DNA of 64,000 nucleotides from Ahniella affigens (GTDB lineage Bacteria; Pseudomonadota; Gammaproteobacteria; Xanthomonadales; Ahniellaceae): contig NZ_CP027860.1 of assembly GCF_003015185.1 (NCBI RefSeq), forward strand, positions 2,170,001 to 2,234,000, in the 5' to 3' direction. A program made the translations under genes and the position numbers. Shown piece after piece: positions 54,225-62,390 of the stretch (position 1 is its first letter; every line of letters begins with the position of its first letter). The notes under the pieces were generated by a model, which was given only the letters and a program-made list of their open reading frames with translations, was not told where the DNA came from and ran no database searches.

Positions 54225-55284
54225 GCAGCACGCTCCTTGAACCGGGTTTCTGCAGCCCAGTACTCCAAGTTCGCCTGGATGACGGCATCACGGTCCGGCA
54301 TCGGCGGCAATCCGAATTCGGTCGCGAGGGCGTCGTAGTTACTCGGAAAGGGTTCGCTAAGATTGAAGTAGCAGGCATGGTCGACCAAGGCCTTTAGGCG
54401 TCGGCGCGCACCTTCTGGCAGGCTTGGCATGAACACCGGAATGAACAGACGATCAATGACCTCGGGATCGACGACTTTGGGTAGGGTGCGGTCGTAGCCG
54501 CAGTGCCGCACATAACTCTGGAACACGCCGTGCAGGGCGAGCACGCGATCGGCCTGTTCACCACGGGTAATCCAGTACTCGCGCTCTTGCCCGTTCCGGC
54601 CAGCTAGCGCTGCAATGGCATGGGCCAGTGTGTCCTGAGAGGCACCAAGTCGACAATCGCATCTTGTTTAGCCGGAATCACCGGCGCGAACCCCTGCAAG
54701 ATCGCGCCAACAATAGTGTGCAAGCCTTGGAAACGCGCAATCGCGCCGGTGCGAGAATCGCCAACGACGATTGAAGGCCGAATGATCGTCCAGTCAGAAG
54801 CGTTGGCGCGCACAAAGGCTTCGGCCTGCCGCTTAGAGTCACAGTAGGTGGAGTACTCCTGTAAGTACTCGGGCAGCTTTAGGTCGTAAGTGTAAGCGGT
54901 GCTGACATACAGGAAGCGGGCACCCAGCGCTTCGGCGACCGCGACTGCATGTTGCGTGCCACGTACATTGGTGGCAAGCATTTCGGCTTCCGACTTGCCG
55001 AAATGGGTCAACGCTGCAGAGTGGATGACGCAATCGATCGGGCCGTAGGCCAACGCGAGCGCGCTCAAGTCCAAGCCAAAGTCCGGCTCCGAAATGTCGC
55101 CAGTGACATTGACCACCTGCGGGTCGGCAACGCGATTCGCACGCGTCAGGGCGATGACCCGAAAACCGCGCTCGAGCAAGACTGGCCACAAGGCAGCACC
55201 GACGACACCAGAAGCGCCGGTCAGTAGAACGGTGCCAGTCGCCCGTAGCGTCGGCGCATGCAGATGGGAGACCATACCGGTCAT
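54221..55284 (-). pseudogene. NAD(P)-dependent (thioester-type) reductase split by frameshift
   Basis: The first frame (55284-54604) encodes a Rossmann reductase: LLTGASGVVGAALWPVLLERG, then YVSTAYTYDLKLPE and STYCDSKRQAEAF (Tyr-Lys pair), and DLVP before it runs to a stop. The second frame continues directly with QDTLAHAIAALAGRNGQERE and on to 54221, matching the DLVPxDxxAxAI pattern of fatty-acyl/thioester reductases. Removing two bases at a GAGA run (54637-54640, plus strand) restores one protein of about 354 aa. This is a real 2-bp insertion or a sequencing error; the intact neighbours and kept overlaps at both ends favour a recent event or an error. If intact it would reduce an acyl thioester or ketone. 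Confidence 0.75.
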
Positions 55285-56111
55285 GGGAACACCGGATTGT
55301 CGAGTTCAATCTTGAGCGTGCCTTTCCGAATCATGTAGCCAATGCGCGTGCGAATGAAGGCATCAACAAACGATGGCAGGTGACGCGCCGCCCACAAAGT
55401 CAATGTGCCCATGCGAGTTGTTCCGACATCCCGGTATTGTCGACGACAGGCGCGGACGACGCCGGCTGCTGCGGCTGCAACCGGTTCTTCCAGACTGACT
55501 AGTTTGAGACCCAACGGGCGGATGTCGATGATCTTGGCTACAGACAGTCCTTGACGAACGGCATCCGTATGAATGGCCGTGTTAATGAACCCCGGATACA
55601 TCGTTGTTACGGTGACACGGCCGTGGTACTGCATGCGCAGGGAGTCCGAAAAGGCCACGACGGCACGCTTGCTGGCGCCATAGGACGGAATAAGCGGTGC
55701 ATTGACTGCCGCAAATAGAGACGCAATATTGATCACCTTGCCGTTTGTTTTCAGCAGATGCGGCATCGCTTCGGCGGTCAGATTCCACAGTGCCCAGAAG
55801 TTCACTTCCATGCTGTGGCGGGATCCAAGTGTCGGCTGGATGCCGGCATCCTGCAGCGACAACGTGCCTGCGTTGTTGACCAGAATGTCGAGCCCGCCCA
55901 GGGCCTCAATGGCCCGATCGATTGCCTCTCGCGCTTCCTCACGCTTGGTCAAATCAGCCGTGACAAAGCGGGTGCCTGGCCAGTTGCCTTCGGGCTTTCG
56001 GATATCGACCCCGATCACCCGCGCGCCAGCGCGTATCAAGAGTTCGGTGGTCTTGCTGCCCAAGCCGCCCGCAGCACCAGTGATCAGAATTCTTGCGCCA
56101 TGCAAATTCAT
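55281..56111 (-). CDS. classical short-chain dehydrogenase/reductase
   Basis: ATG 56111 has AAGGAG 8 nt upstream, giving 276 aa; the frame to 56147 is not used. It has the Rossmann GAAGGLG motif (12-18), NNAG (79-82), catalytic Ser131 and Tyr144-x-x-x-Lys148 (YGASK). A C-terminal extension of about 50 residues with ARHLPSFVDAFIRTRIGYMI suggests membrane contact, common in SDRs acting on lipids. It overlaps the reductase gene by ATGA. The likely job is a keto-reduction in the same pathway. Confidence 0.88.
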   Translation of the reverse strand: MNLHGARILITGAAGGLGSKTTELLIRAGARVIGVDIRKPEGNWPGTRFVTADLTKREEAREAIDRAIEALGGLDILVNNAGTLSLQDAGIQPTLGSRHSMEVNFWALWNLTAEAMPHLLKTNGKVINIASLFAAVNAPLIPSYGASKRAVVAFSDSLRMQYHGRVTVTTMYPGFINTAIHTDAVRQGLSVAKIIDIRPLGLKLVSLEEPVAAAAAGVVRACRRQYRDVGTTRMGTLTLWAARHLPSFVDAFIRTRIGYMIRKGTLKIELDNPVFP

Positions 56112-56148
56112 CAATTTGTCTCCTTCGTATCGTTTTAGTTGCCGCACG

Positions 56149-56925
56149 TCACGACGACGGGCGCGCGGACTTCAAAATGCGTTCGGCCTCCGCCAGTCGA
56201 GCCGGGTATTCGAACCAGGGGGTGCGTGGCCAGAAATGGTGAACGAGGTGCAAGTTATGGTTCAGCATCACGACTTGTAGCAGGCGTGACCGGATCAACC
56301 GGGTATGCCGGAACTTGTCCTGGGATTCCTGCGGGTAATGCACCAGCCAGGCGACGAGCAACTCGACCGAAGCCCCTGCGATCGCGAGCGGAATAACCCA
56401 AAGGAACACCGCCTGAACCACCCCGAACCAGGTCGCCAGCAAACTGAAGTAGGCGACCTGCAAACCGATGGTCACCAAGTGCTCCAACAAGTATCGGCGG
56501 CGCGTACGCCACAAACCTTGGCGCAACATGTATTGATTGTCGTGCAATAGACGCACCACGACCCACAGCGGCAACAGCCAGCGCGGCTTGCGCCCGATGA
56601 CCCAATCAGGGTCCCAGTCGGGATGATTGGTGTAGCGGTGGTGCATCATGTGCGAAATCTTGAACAGCGGGTAGGTCATGCCCTCATGGAACGCACATAC
56701 CCGCCCCAATACATCATTCAAACGCCGATGCGGGGTCGCAATAGCGTGGATGGCGTCGTGGCTCACGCTGTACATCGCATAGAGTGAGATGCCATTGACC
56801 AGAGCCGACAGCCATATCGGCCACCACCCTAGCGCAAAGGCGGCCAGTGAGCCGTAAAAGGCGATCAGCGTGGTCAAGGCTAGCCACACGGTCGGGTTGA
56901 AAGTCTTGCTATCTGCTGTGGGCAT
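56149..56925 (-). CDS. membrane fatty-acid desaturase/hydroxylase
   Basis: 258 aa. The three His boxes of the membrane di-iron family are complete: HDAIH (56-60), HMMHH (92-96) and HNLHLVHH (223-230). Four or five hydrophobic segments surround them (about 12-55 and 150-195). This short form resembles carotene hydroxylase/desaturase-like enzymes acting on fatty chains. It is the first gene of the minus-strand cluster; the 225 bp upstream (56926-57150) must hold the operon promoter, and the AraC-type gene ends there. It probably introduces a double bond or hydroxyl early in the pathway. Confidence 0.88.
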   Translation of the reverse strand: MPTADSKTFNPTVWLALTTLIAFYGSLAAFALGWWPIWLSALVNGISLYAMYSVSHDAIHAIATPHRRLNDVLGRVCAFHEGMTYPLFKISHMMHHRYTNHPDWDPDWVIGRKPRWLLPLWVVVRLLHDNQYMLRQGLWRTRRRYLLEHLVTIGLQVAYFSLLATWFGVVQAVFLWVIPLAIAGASVELLVAWLVHYPQESQDKFRHTRLIRSRLLQVVMLNHNLHLVHHFWPRTPWFEYPARLAEAERILKSARPSS

Positions 56926-57150
56926 CAGAACGAGTCAAATCATGGGGCGCAAGTCCGGTCGTTGGACTGGCGCCGACAATGGAAAAGTGACGGTTGGGTC
57001 AACCGCAATGCGTGCCCCCGACGACCCCTGCATTGTGCGCGCTAGCAATTGCTTCAGCTTGTAAAAAGCGGAACGTCAAACGCTTACGTGATGCTCAACT
57101 TGTAACTAACGGAAGTCCAACGCCCTGGCGCGGGCTCGCATTAAGGTGAC

Positions 57151-57978
57151 TTAGATGTCGGATGAGGGCGCGCGAAAGTGTTGCGCGCGGCGCGCGGAGG
57201 ATTCAAAAATCATTGACGGCGGGGCGCCAAACATGTCGCGAAATGTGCGCGAAAAGTGCGCCGAGTCGGTGAACCCGCCGGCAGCGGCACCATCGGTGAA
57301 TGAGGCGCCGGCAACAATGCTTGCCAAGGCTTGGCGCAATTTGCTCCATTGCCGATAGCGTTGCGGCGACAGTCCAATTTCTTGTTCGAATAGCTTGCGC
57401 AAATAGCGTGAACTGATGCCCAGTCGATTAGCGACATGCTCCAGCCCATCAGGTTCGTGCAAGTGACTGTCGATATGGTGTAGCGCCATGGCAACCCGTC
57501 GATCCATTGCGCGGTGACGCCATGCACCGCCAGTGAGGATGGAAACCATTTCGCGAACCAAGCGGTCGCCGCCCTCGATCAAGAGCGCGTCCAGGCGATG
57601 CCGCATCGTTGCCAGTCGATCGGCGTCAATCGGGACCATCTCCTGCTGCAGCCCTGGAAAGGCATCGAAGAGCAAACGCCCCAAGTCCGAGTTCGGCTCC
57701 ACGAACAACATGAATGTGTCTGCAGTCGCCTTTGTTGGATTGGAGACGCAGTGTCGCTTGCCCGAGGGAATCAAGATGCCATGGACGTCGTGCGAACGGC
57801 CATCATCGTCTCGCACAGAAAAAGAACCGCGAAGCGCGATGCACACCTGAAGCGCATAATGCGCGTGCAGTTCGTTGTCATCGGCGCTACCAACGAAGTA
57901 GGCGGCTGCTGCGCCAATCCAGACATCCCCATGCCACACCTTTGCCATCGATTCAGTCCTGCAAGCCAACTTAGCCAT
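57151..57978 (-). CDS. AraC-family transcriptional regulator
   Basis: 275 aa. The N-terminal half is a cupin-type sensor (HAHYALQVCIALRGSF, GILIPSGKRHCVSNP). The C-terminal half has two helix-turn-helix units: LEHVANRLGISSRYLRKLFEQEIG and SFTDGAAAGGFTDSAHFSRTFRDMFGAPP, the AraC signature. It is encoded directly upstream of, and on the same strand as, the desaturase operon, so it is the natural candidate regulator, responding to a small metabolite. The target and ligand are inferred. Confidence 0.88.
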   Translation of the reverse strand: MAKLACRTESMAKVWHGDVWIGAAAAYFVGSADDNELHAHYALQVCIALRGSFSVRDDDGRSHDVHGILIPSGKRHCVSNPTKATADTFMLFVEPNSDLGRLLFDAFPGLQQEMVPIDADRLATMRHRLDALLIEGGDRLVREMVSILTGGAWRHRAMDRRVAMALHHIDSHLHEPDGLEHVANRLGISSRYLRKLFEQEIGLSPQRYRQWSKLRQALASIVAGASFTDGAAAGGFTDSAHFSRTFRDMFGAPPSMIFESSARRAQHFRAPSSDI

Positions 57979-58417
57979 GCCTTACAGAGTTGCAGGAGAG
58001 CCCGCGACTAGGTGTGACTAATGAGTTACATTCGCGTCATCTTGACGGAAGTCAGCGCAGCCCCGATCGCTCAGCGTAAATCGAGATTGCGACGTCGATT
58101 CCGACCATAGGGGAGGCCTTGGTCTGTCAGTTTAGGGATCCCGTTGATTCGCCGGAATAAACGTGGCAACCCGGCGAATGCGGCCTTGCGAACCATCAGG
58201 ACTGACCGGCCCAGTAGGGGGTTGGAACATGCCTCCGCCGGTCGCTCGCGTCGCGTGCGACGTAATCAACGCGATGGCAGAACTCGAAGTGATCTGCTTG
58301 CATAAATTGCGCTTTGCTGGCGCCGGTGGCTCGGTTCTACAGGCCGCCGGAAGCGGCTGAGCCCGAGAGCAACTACGCCGTTGTCGGCCAACTCACAGAC
58401 TGCCGAGGTCGCTTGGT
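57979..58417. other. spacer between AraC gene and copper-ATPase region
   Basis: No supported gene. It contains the promoter region of the AraC-type gene at its left end and a strong hairpin at 58148-58178. Confidence 0.45.
58148..58178. repeat. 8-bp perfect hairpin
   Basis: TTCGCCGG (58148-58155) pairs with CCGGCGAA (58171-58178) over a 15-nt loop. No T-run is adjacent. It may be a dispersed REP-like element or a transcript end structure. Confidence 0.4.
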
Positions 58418-58828
58418 TCAGGGGTCTTGCTTGGGCTTGATCAGTTCTACGGTGTCGTACTGACTGGCCTTGCCACTGACAAGTGTTGCTTCAGCGTAAT
58501 GGTCATCAAGAATCGCGTTGATCCGGATCTTGCCGATGGTGTCTCGCTTGAATCGACCGACACCCTTTGGGCCAATACTGGTGCGGCGGTGGTGAATGAC
58601 ATCGAGTTCTTGGCCAACTTCAGCGCCATCGGAGCGGCCAATACAGACAACCAGTGTGGCGTTGTCGACATCTACAATCTGACCGCGCATGAACAGGCCA
58701 TGTGCCAGTGAGACCGGCGTGGCATCCGCGGTCGCGCTCAGCCCGATGACACACATGCTGAGGCCGAGGAGCATACTGGTGAGGTTTCGATGCATGTGGG
58801 TAGCGCGCAAAAAATAGGGAAACATCAA
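58418..58828 (-). CDS. small exported protein of unknown function
   Basis: 136 aa from ATG 58828, or 125 aa from ATG 58795. It has a signal peptide (SMLLGLSMCVIGLSATADA). The mature part is a small beta-barrel-like domain: GQIVDVDNATLVVCIGRSDGAEVGQELDVIHH, then VGRFKRDTIGKIRINAILDDHYAEATLVSG. The pattern of a GxxVxxGD/E-type strand followed by a G-V-K-I repeat resembles the flagellar-assembly/T-type beta-sandwich domains of exported proteins, but I cannot name a family. It is divergent from the copper ATPase across a 271-bp region that carries an inverted repeat. Confidence 0.6.
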   Translation of the reverse strand: MMFPYFLRATHMHRNLTSMLLGLSMCVIGLSATADATPVSLAHGLFMRGQIVDVDNATLVVCIGRSDGAEVGQELDVIHHRRTSIGPKGVGRFKRDTIGKIRINAILDDHYAEATLVSGKASQYDTVELIKPKQDP

Positions 58829-58918
58829 TCGTCCTCATTGTGAGCGGTGGGAAGGTGGCTTGAACGGATGTCAACCATCCACACAAGGTGCCAAAACCCA
58901 ATCGGCAAATCAGTGACA

Positions 58919-58944
58919 CCAAGATTACATGTTGGTTATCTTGG
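58919..58944. promoter_or_regulatory. inverted repeat upstream of copper ATPase
   Basis: CCAAGAT (58919-58925) and ATCTTGG (58938-58944) form an inverted repeat with a 12-bp spacer, between the divergent exported-protein and copper-ATPase genes. It is a candidate operator. It does not match the CueR or CusR boxes I know. Confidence 0.4.
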
Positions 58945-59099
58945 ATCTTGATGCCGTTATTCGTGATTGAACGATGAACAATAGGCACCCGACCCCCATG
59001 CCGGGCGCGCCTAAGAGCAACGCGGTGCGCGTACTGGCAGCATGGCGCGTCACCCGGTCGACGCGGCCAGACTATCATTGTGAAGCAACAGGAGTTCCG

Positions 59100-61487
59100 A
59101 TGCAGACCCCGCCGAAACCAACCGATCATTGTCACGGCACTGAAGTCAATAACGAATCGTGCGAGGCCAGCGCGCATGGCGGACGGATCGCAGGTGACAA
59201 CGATGCCGAAACGTTGTCGGATCGCGATCCGGTTTGCGGCATGGTGGTTCGAGCAGACTCAACATTTGTGTCGGCGGTCGGCGGGCGAACTCTACGGTTC
59301 TGCTCACCACAATGTCTGCAGCGGTTTCAACAAGAGCCGCAAAAGTATCTGGCAGATCGAACGTCAGCACCTGACGATCCCGTTGAGCCGGGTCAGCAGT
59401 TTGTGTGTCCTATGCACCCGGACGTGATTCGCGATCGACCCGGAAATTGCCCGCGATGTGGAATGGCATTGGAGCCGATGATGCCGAGTCTGGATGCAGA
59501 CGGTTCGCCAGAACTTAGGGACTTTCAGCGTCGGTTCTGGTGGTCGTTGCCGTTCTCTTTGGCGGTATTGGTGATCGCCATGTTGGGCGAGTCGATCTGG
59601 AAGGAGTGGGGCTCGACCCGGATCTGGTTGGAGTTGCTGCTCGCCACGCCGGTGATCATTTGGGCTGGCGGCCCGTTTTTCGGGCGCTGGTTGGACTCGA
59701 TCCGAGAGCGCAGTCCAAACATGTGGACGCTGATCGGAACCGGCGTCGGCGCTGCCTATGCGTATAGCCTCGTTGCGACGATCGCGCCTGGACTGTTTCC
59801 GGAGGCGTTTCGAGGCCACGGCGGCGTCAGTGTCTACTATGAAGCAGCGGCGATCATCGTCTCATTGACCTTGCTGGGTCAGATTCTGGAGTTGCAAGCG
59901 AGACAGAGTACTTCGGCTGCGATCCGGTCGCTGTTGGGACTCGCGCCAAAGACCGCGAGGCGACTGCGAGACGATGGCAGTGATGAGGACATCCCGTTGT
60001 CGCACGTTCATCAAGGCGACCGATTGCGGGTGCGCCCCGGGGAAAAGGTGCCGGTTGATGGCGAGGTCTTGGAAGGTCGTTCAGTGGTGGATGAGTCGAT
60101 GTTGACAGGTGAGCCGATTCCGGTTCAGAAAGGCCCCGGCGATCCGGTCATGGGAGCAACCCTCAACGGGTCGGGCAGCTTGGTCATTCGTGCGGACCGA
60201 TTGGGGCGTGATTCACTTCTCGCACAAATTGTCCAGTTGGTCGCACAAGCCCAGCGTTCGCGGGCGCCGATGCAGCGGATGGCGGACCTAGTCAGTTACT
60301 GGTTTGTCTTGGCAGTGCTTTGGGCGGCGATCATCACCTTTCTGGCTTGGGGCATGTACGGACCGCAGCCATCTTGGACGTATGCAATTGTCAACGCGGT
60401 CGCCGTGCTGATCATTGCTTGTCCCTGCGCGCTTGGATTGGCAACACCAATGTCTGTGATGGTGGCGACCGGAAGCGCAGCGCAGCGGGGCGTATTGTTT
60501 CGCGATGCTGAAGCCATTGAGCGTCTGCGCTTGGTTGATACGATCATTGTCGACAAAACCGGCACGTTGACCGAGGGGCGACCGAGGTTTCAATCCATCG
60601 CTGTGTTCAATGGCTGGGGTGAAAACGATCTGCTTCGTTTGGCGGCCAGTCTGGATCAAGGCAGCGAGCACCCCCTCGCCGAGGCCATTCTTGCCGAGGC
60701 GCGTGCGCGTCAACTGGTCTTGGCGCCGGTCTCGGAGTTTGAGTCGGTGATTGGACTGGGCGTGCGTGGTCAAGTCGAAGGCCATGACTTGCTGCTTGGG
60801 AACGCAACGCTGATGCATGATCATGGAGTGGAAATCGAGCACGCGATCGAAACATCGGCACGCTTGCTGGTCAACGGCGCCAGTGTCATGTACTTCGCGA
60901 TCGATCAACGATTGATTGGGCTGTTAGCAGTGGCAGATCCGATAAAGGCGACGACTCCGGACGCCATCACTGCCTTGCAGCGTGCCGGAATTCGAGTCGT
61001 GATGGCGACGGGCGATAGCCGCAGTACCGCTGAGTCGGTGGCTCGTCATCTCGGCATCGATGAGGTCCATGGCGAGGTGCGGCCGCAGCAGAAAGCTGCG
61101 CTAGTCGAAGCTTTGAAGGGGGAGGGACGCTGTGTGGCCATGGCGGGCGATGGCATCAACGATGCGCCAGCTTTGGCGGCTGCTGACGTGGGCATAGCAA
61201 TGGGCACTGGGACTGACGTGGCGATGTCGAGTGCGCAAGTCACTTTGGTCAAGGGCGATCTGCGTGGCATTCTGCGGGCGCGGCAAATCTCCGAAGCCAC
61301 CGTCTCAAACATGAAGCAAAACCTTCTGTTTGCGTTTGTGTACAACGCCCTCGGCGTACCGATCGCGGCGGGTGTCTTGTTTCCATTCTGGGGATGGTTG
61401 CTGAGCCCCATGCTCGCCGCTTTGGCGATGAGCCTGTCCTCGGTATCCGTGGTCGTGAATGCGCTTCGACTTCGTTCGGCTGCGTGA
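59100..61487 (+). CDS. copA: copper-exporting P1B-type ATPase
   Basis: AGGAG lies 5 nt before ATG 59100; the frame from 58974 is rejected. The product is 795 aa. It starts with two Cys-rich metal-binding modules in place of the usual HMA domain: a YHS-like DPVCGMVV...[10 protein letters not shown] (near 40-80) and a [22 protein letters not shown] heavy-metal domain (near 102-123, quoted in parts). Then come the P1B core: TGEPIPV (A domain), CPC at 441-443 in the membrane, phospho-acceptor Asp485 in DKTGTLTEG, and [10 protein letters not shown]. This pump moves Cu(I) from cytoplasm to periplasm, where the oxidase and TolC-type system of this window could take over. Confidence 0.93.
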   Translation: MQTPPKPTDHCHGTEVNNESCEASAHGGRIAGDNDAETLSDRDPVCGMVVRADSTFVSAVGGRTLRFCSPQCLQRFQQEPQKYLADRTSAPDDPVEPGQQFVCPMHPDVIRDRPGNCPRCGMALEPMMPSLDADGSPELRDFQRRFWWSLPFSLAVLVIAMLGESIWKEWGSTRIWLELLLATPVIIWAGGPFFGRWLDSIRERSPNMWTLIGTGVGAAYAYSLVATIAPGLFPEAFRGHGGVSVYYEAAAIIVSLTLLGQILELQARQSTSAAIRSLLGLAPKTARRLRDDGSDEDIPLSHVHQGDRLRVRPGEKVPVDGEVLEGRSVVDESMLTGEPIPVQKGPGDPVMGATLNGSGSLVIRADRLGRDSLLAQIVQLVAQAQRSRAPMQRMADLVSYWFVLAVLWAAIITFLAWGMYGPQPSWTYAIVNAVAVLIIACPCALGLATPMSVMVATGSAAQRGVLFRDAEAIERLRLVDTIIVDKTGTLTEGRPRFQSIAVFNGWGENDLLRLAASLDQGSEHPLAEAILAEARARQLVLAPVSEFESVIGLGVRGQVEGHDLLLGNATLMHDHGVEIEHAIETSARLLVNGASVMYFAIDQRLIGLLAVADPIKATTPDAITALQRAGIRVVMATGDSRSTAESVARHLGIDEVHGEVRPQQKAALVEALKGEGRCVAMAGDGINDAPALAAADVGIAMGTGTDVAMSSAQVTLVKGDLRGILRARQISEATVSNMKQNLLFAFVYNALGVPIAAGVLFPFWGWLLSPMLAALAMSLSSVSVVVNALRLRSAA

Positions 61488-62390
61488 TCAGGCGTTTGGC
61501 TTCCGCCGGCAATTGCGTTGGAATCGGTCACTGGGGTTTTGCATCAATCCCCGCAAGCAATCGCAAGCTGCTGACTGCCACGGGCGGCGCGGTAACAATA
61601 GGCGCCTTGATGGCCGGACATATCTGACTACCGGTTGATTCTCCGGCAGAGTGTGGCGGTCGAATGTTGCTCAGTCGTTCTGAATCCATGGGGTGAAGAT
61701 GTCGCAACGGGAGCGACCGATTGTTCTTCCCTCGCATCGTAGCGCGCCGATCATCAACCGACTGAGATTGAAGGCTCGGCTGGCGAGTGTGCCCAGGGCG
61801 CACTCGATCATGGTCTCCCTCAATCAGAAGGATTTGCGGTGAGATCCGGGTGCAGAGGTTCTGAGGACTTTGACCGATTGACGGCGGTGTTCATGGCGCG
61901 GTGGTCAAAGGACTCGGCCGGCGAAGCGATGAGGCGCTGAGGCCTCAAGCGGGTGCGCCCCATTTTCTTATGCTAATACTGAGTCATTTAAGACTATCGA
62001 CCGAGTGCTTGACGTCACCGATAACTGCTCCCGGTCAGTCAGCGCGCTCAAGGACTGCTATGGGGGGGCCGCGAGAGTGAGGCGCGAAAGACGGGTCGCA
62101 CTTTGACCTTGTCGCTGGGCTTTGGGGGTTCTCCCGGCCAGTGTCTGGGGTTTCCAGATGGTGCCGTGGTCGGCGGTACTTGGCTGTTGGAGCGTGACAG
62201 GGTTCGCGGCGATCGAGGAGAAGTAGTTCAATGGCTCCGTTTTGGCGGCGGTAGGCTCCACGTTTCAATATTCGAGCGTCATGGGTAGTTTTCGTTGCGG
62301 TGTCGGTCCCTCGGAAGATGACAGGATTGTAATTGCGAATACGTCGCATTACTGTTTGAATGCTGACTCCTTTGTTAGCGGCCCGAATTC
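61488..62390. other. long spacer with no supported gene
   Basis: About 900 bp. Candidate frames (for example 62035-62349 minus, 62103-62288 plus) are low-complexity, overlap each other and have no ribosome site. The part near 62050-62330 is notably G-rich on the plus strand and may be a dispersed repeat. I could not place a convincing Fur or promoter site for the following receptor. Confidence 0.45.

Noticed and set aside
62035-62349. 104-aa minus-strand ORF in the spacer before the receptor
   Set aside because: Low complexity, competes with an equally poor plus-strand frame; more likely a repeat than a gene.
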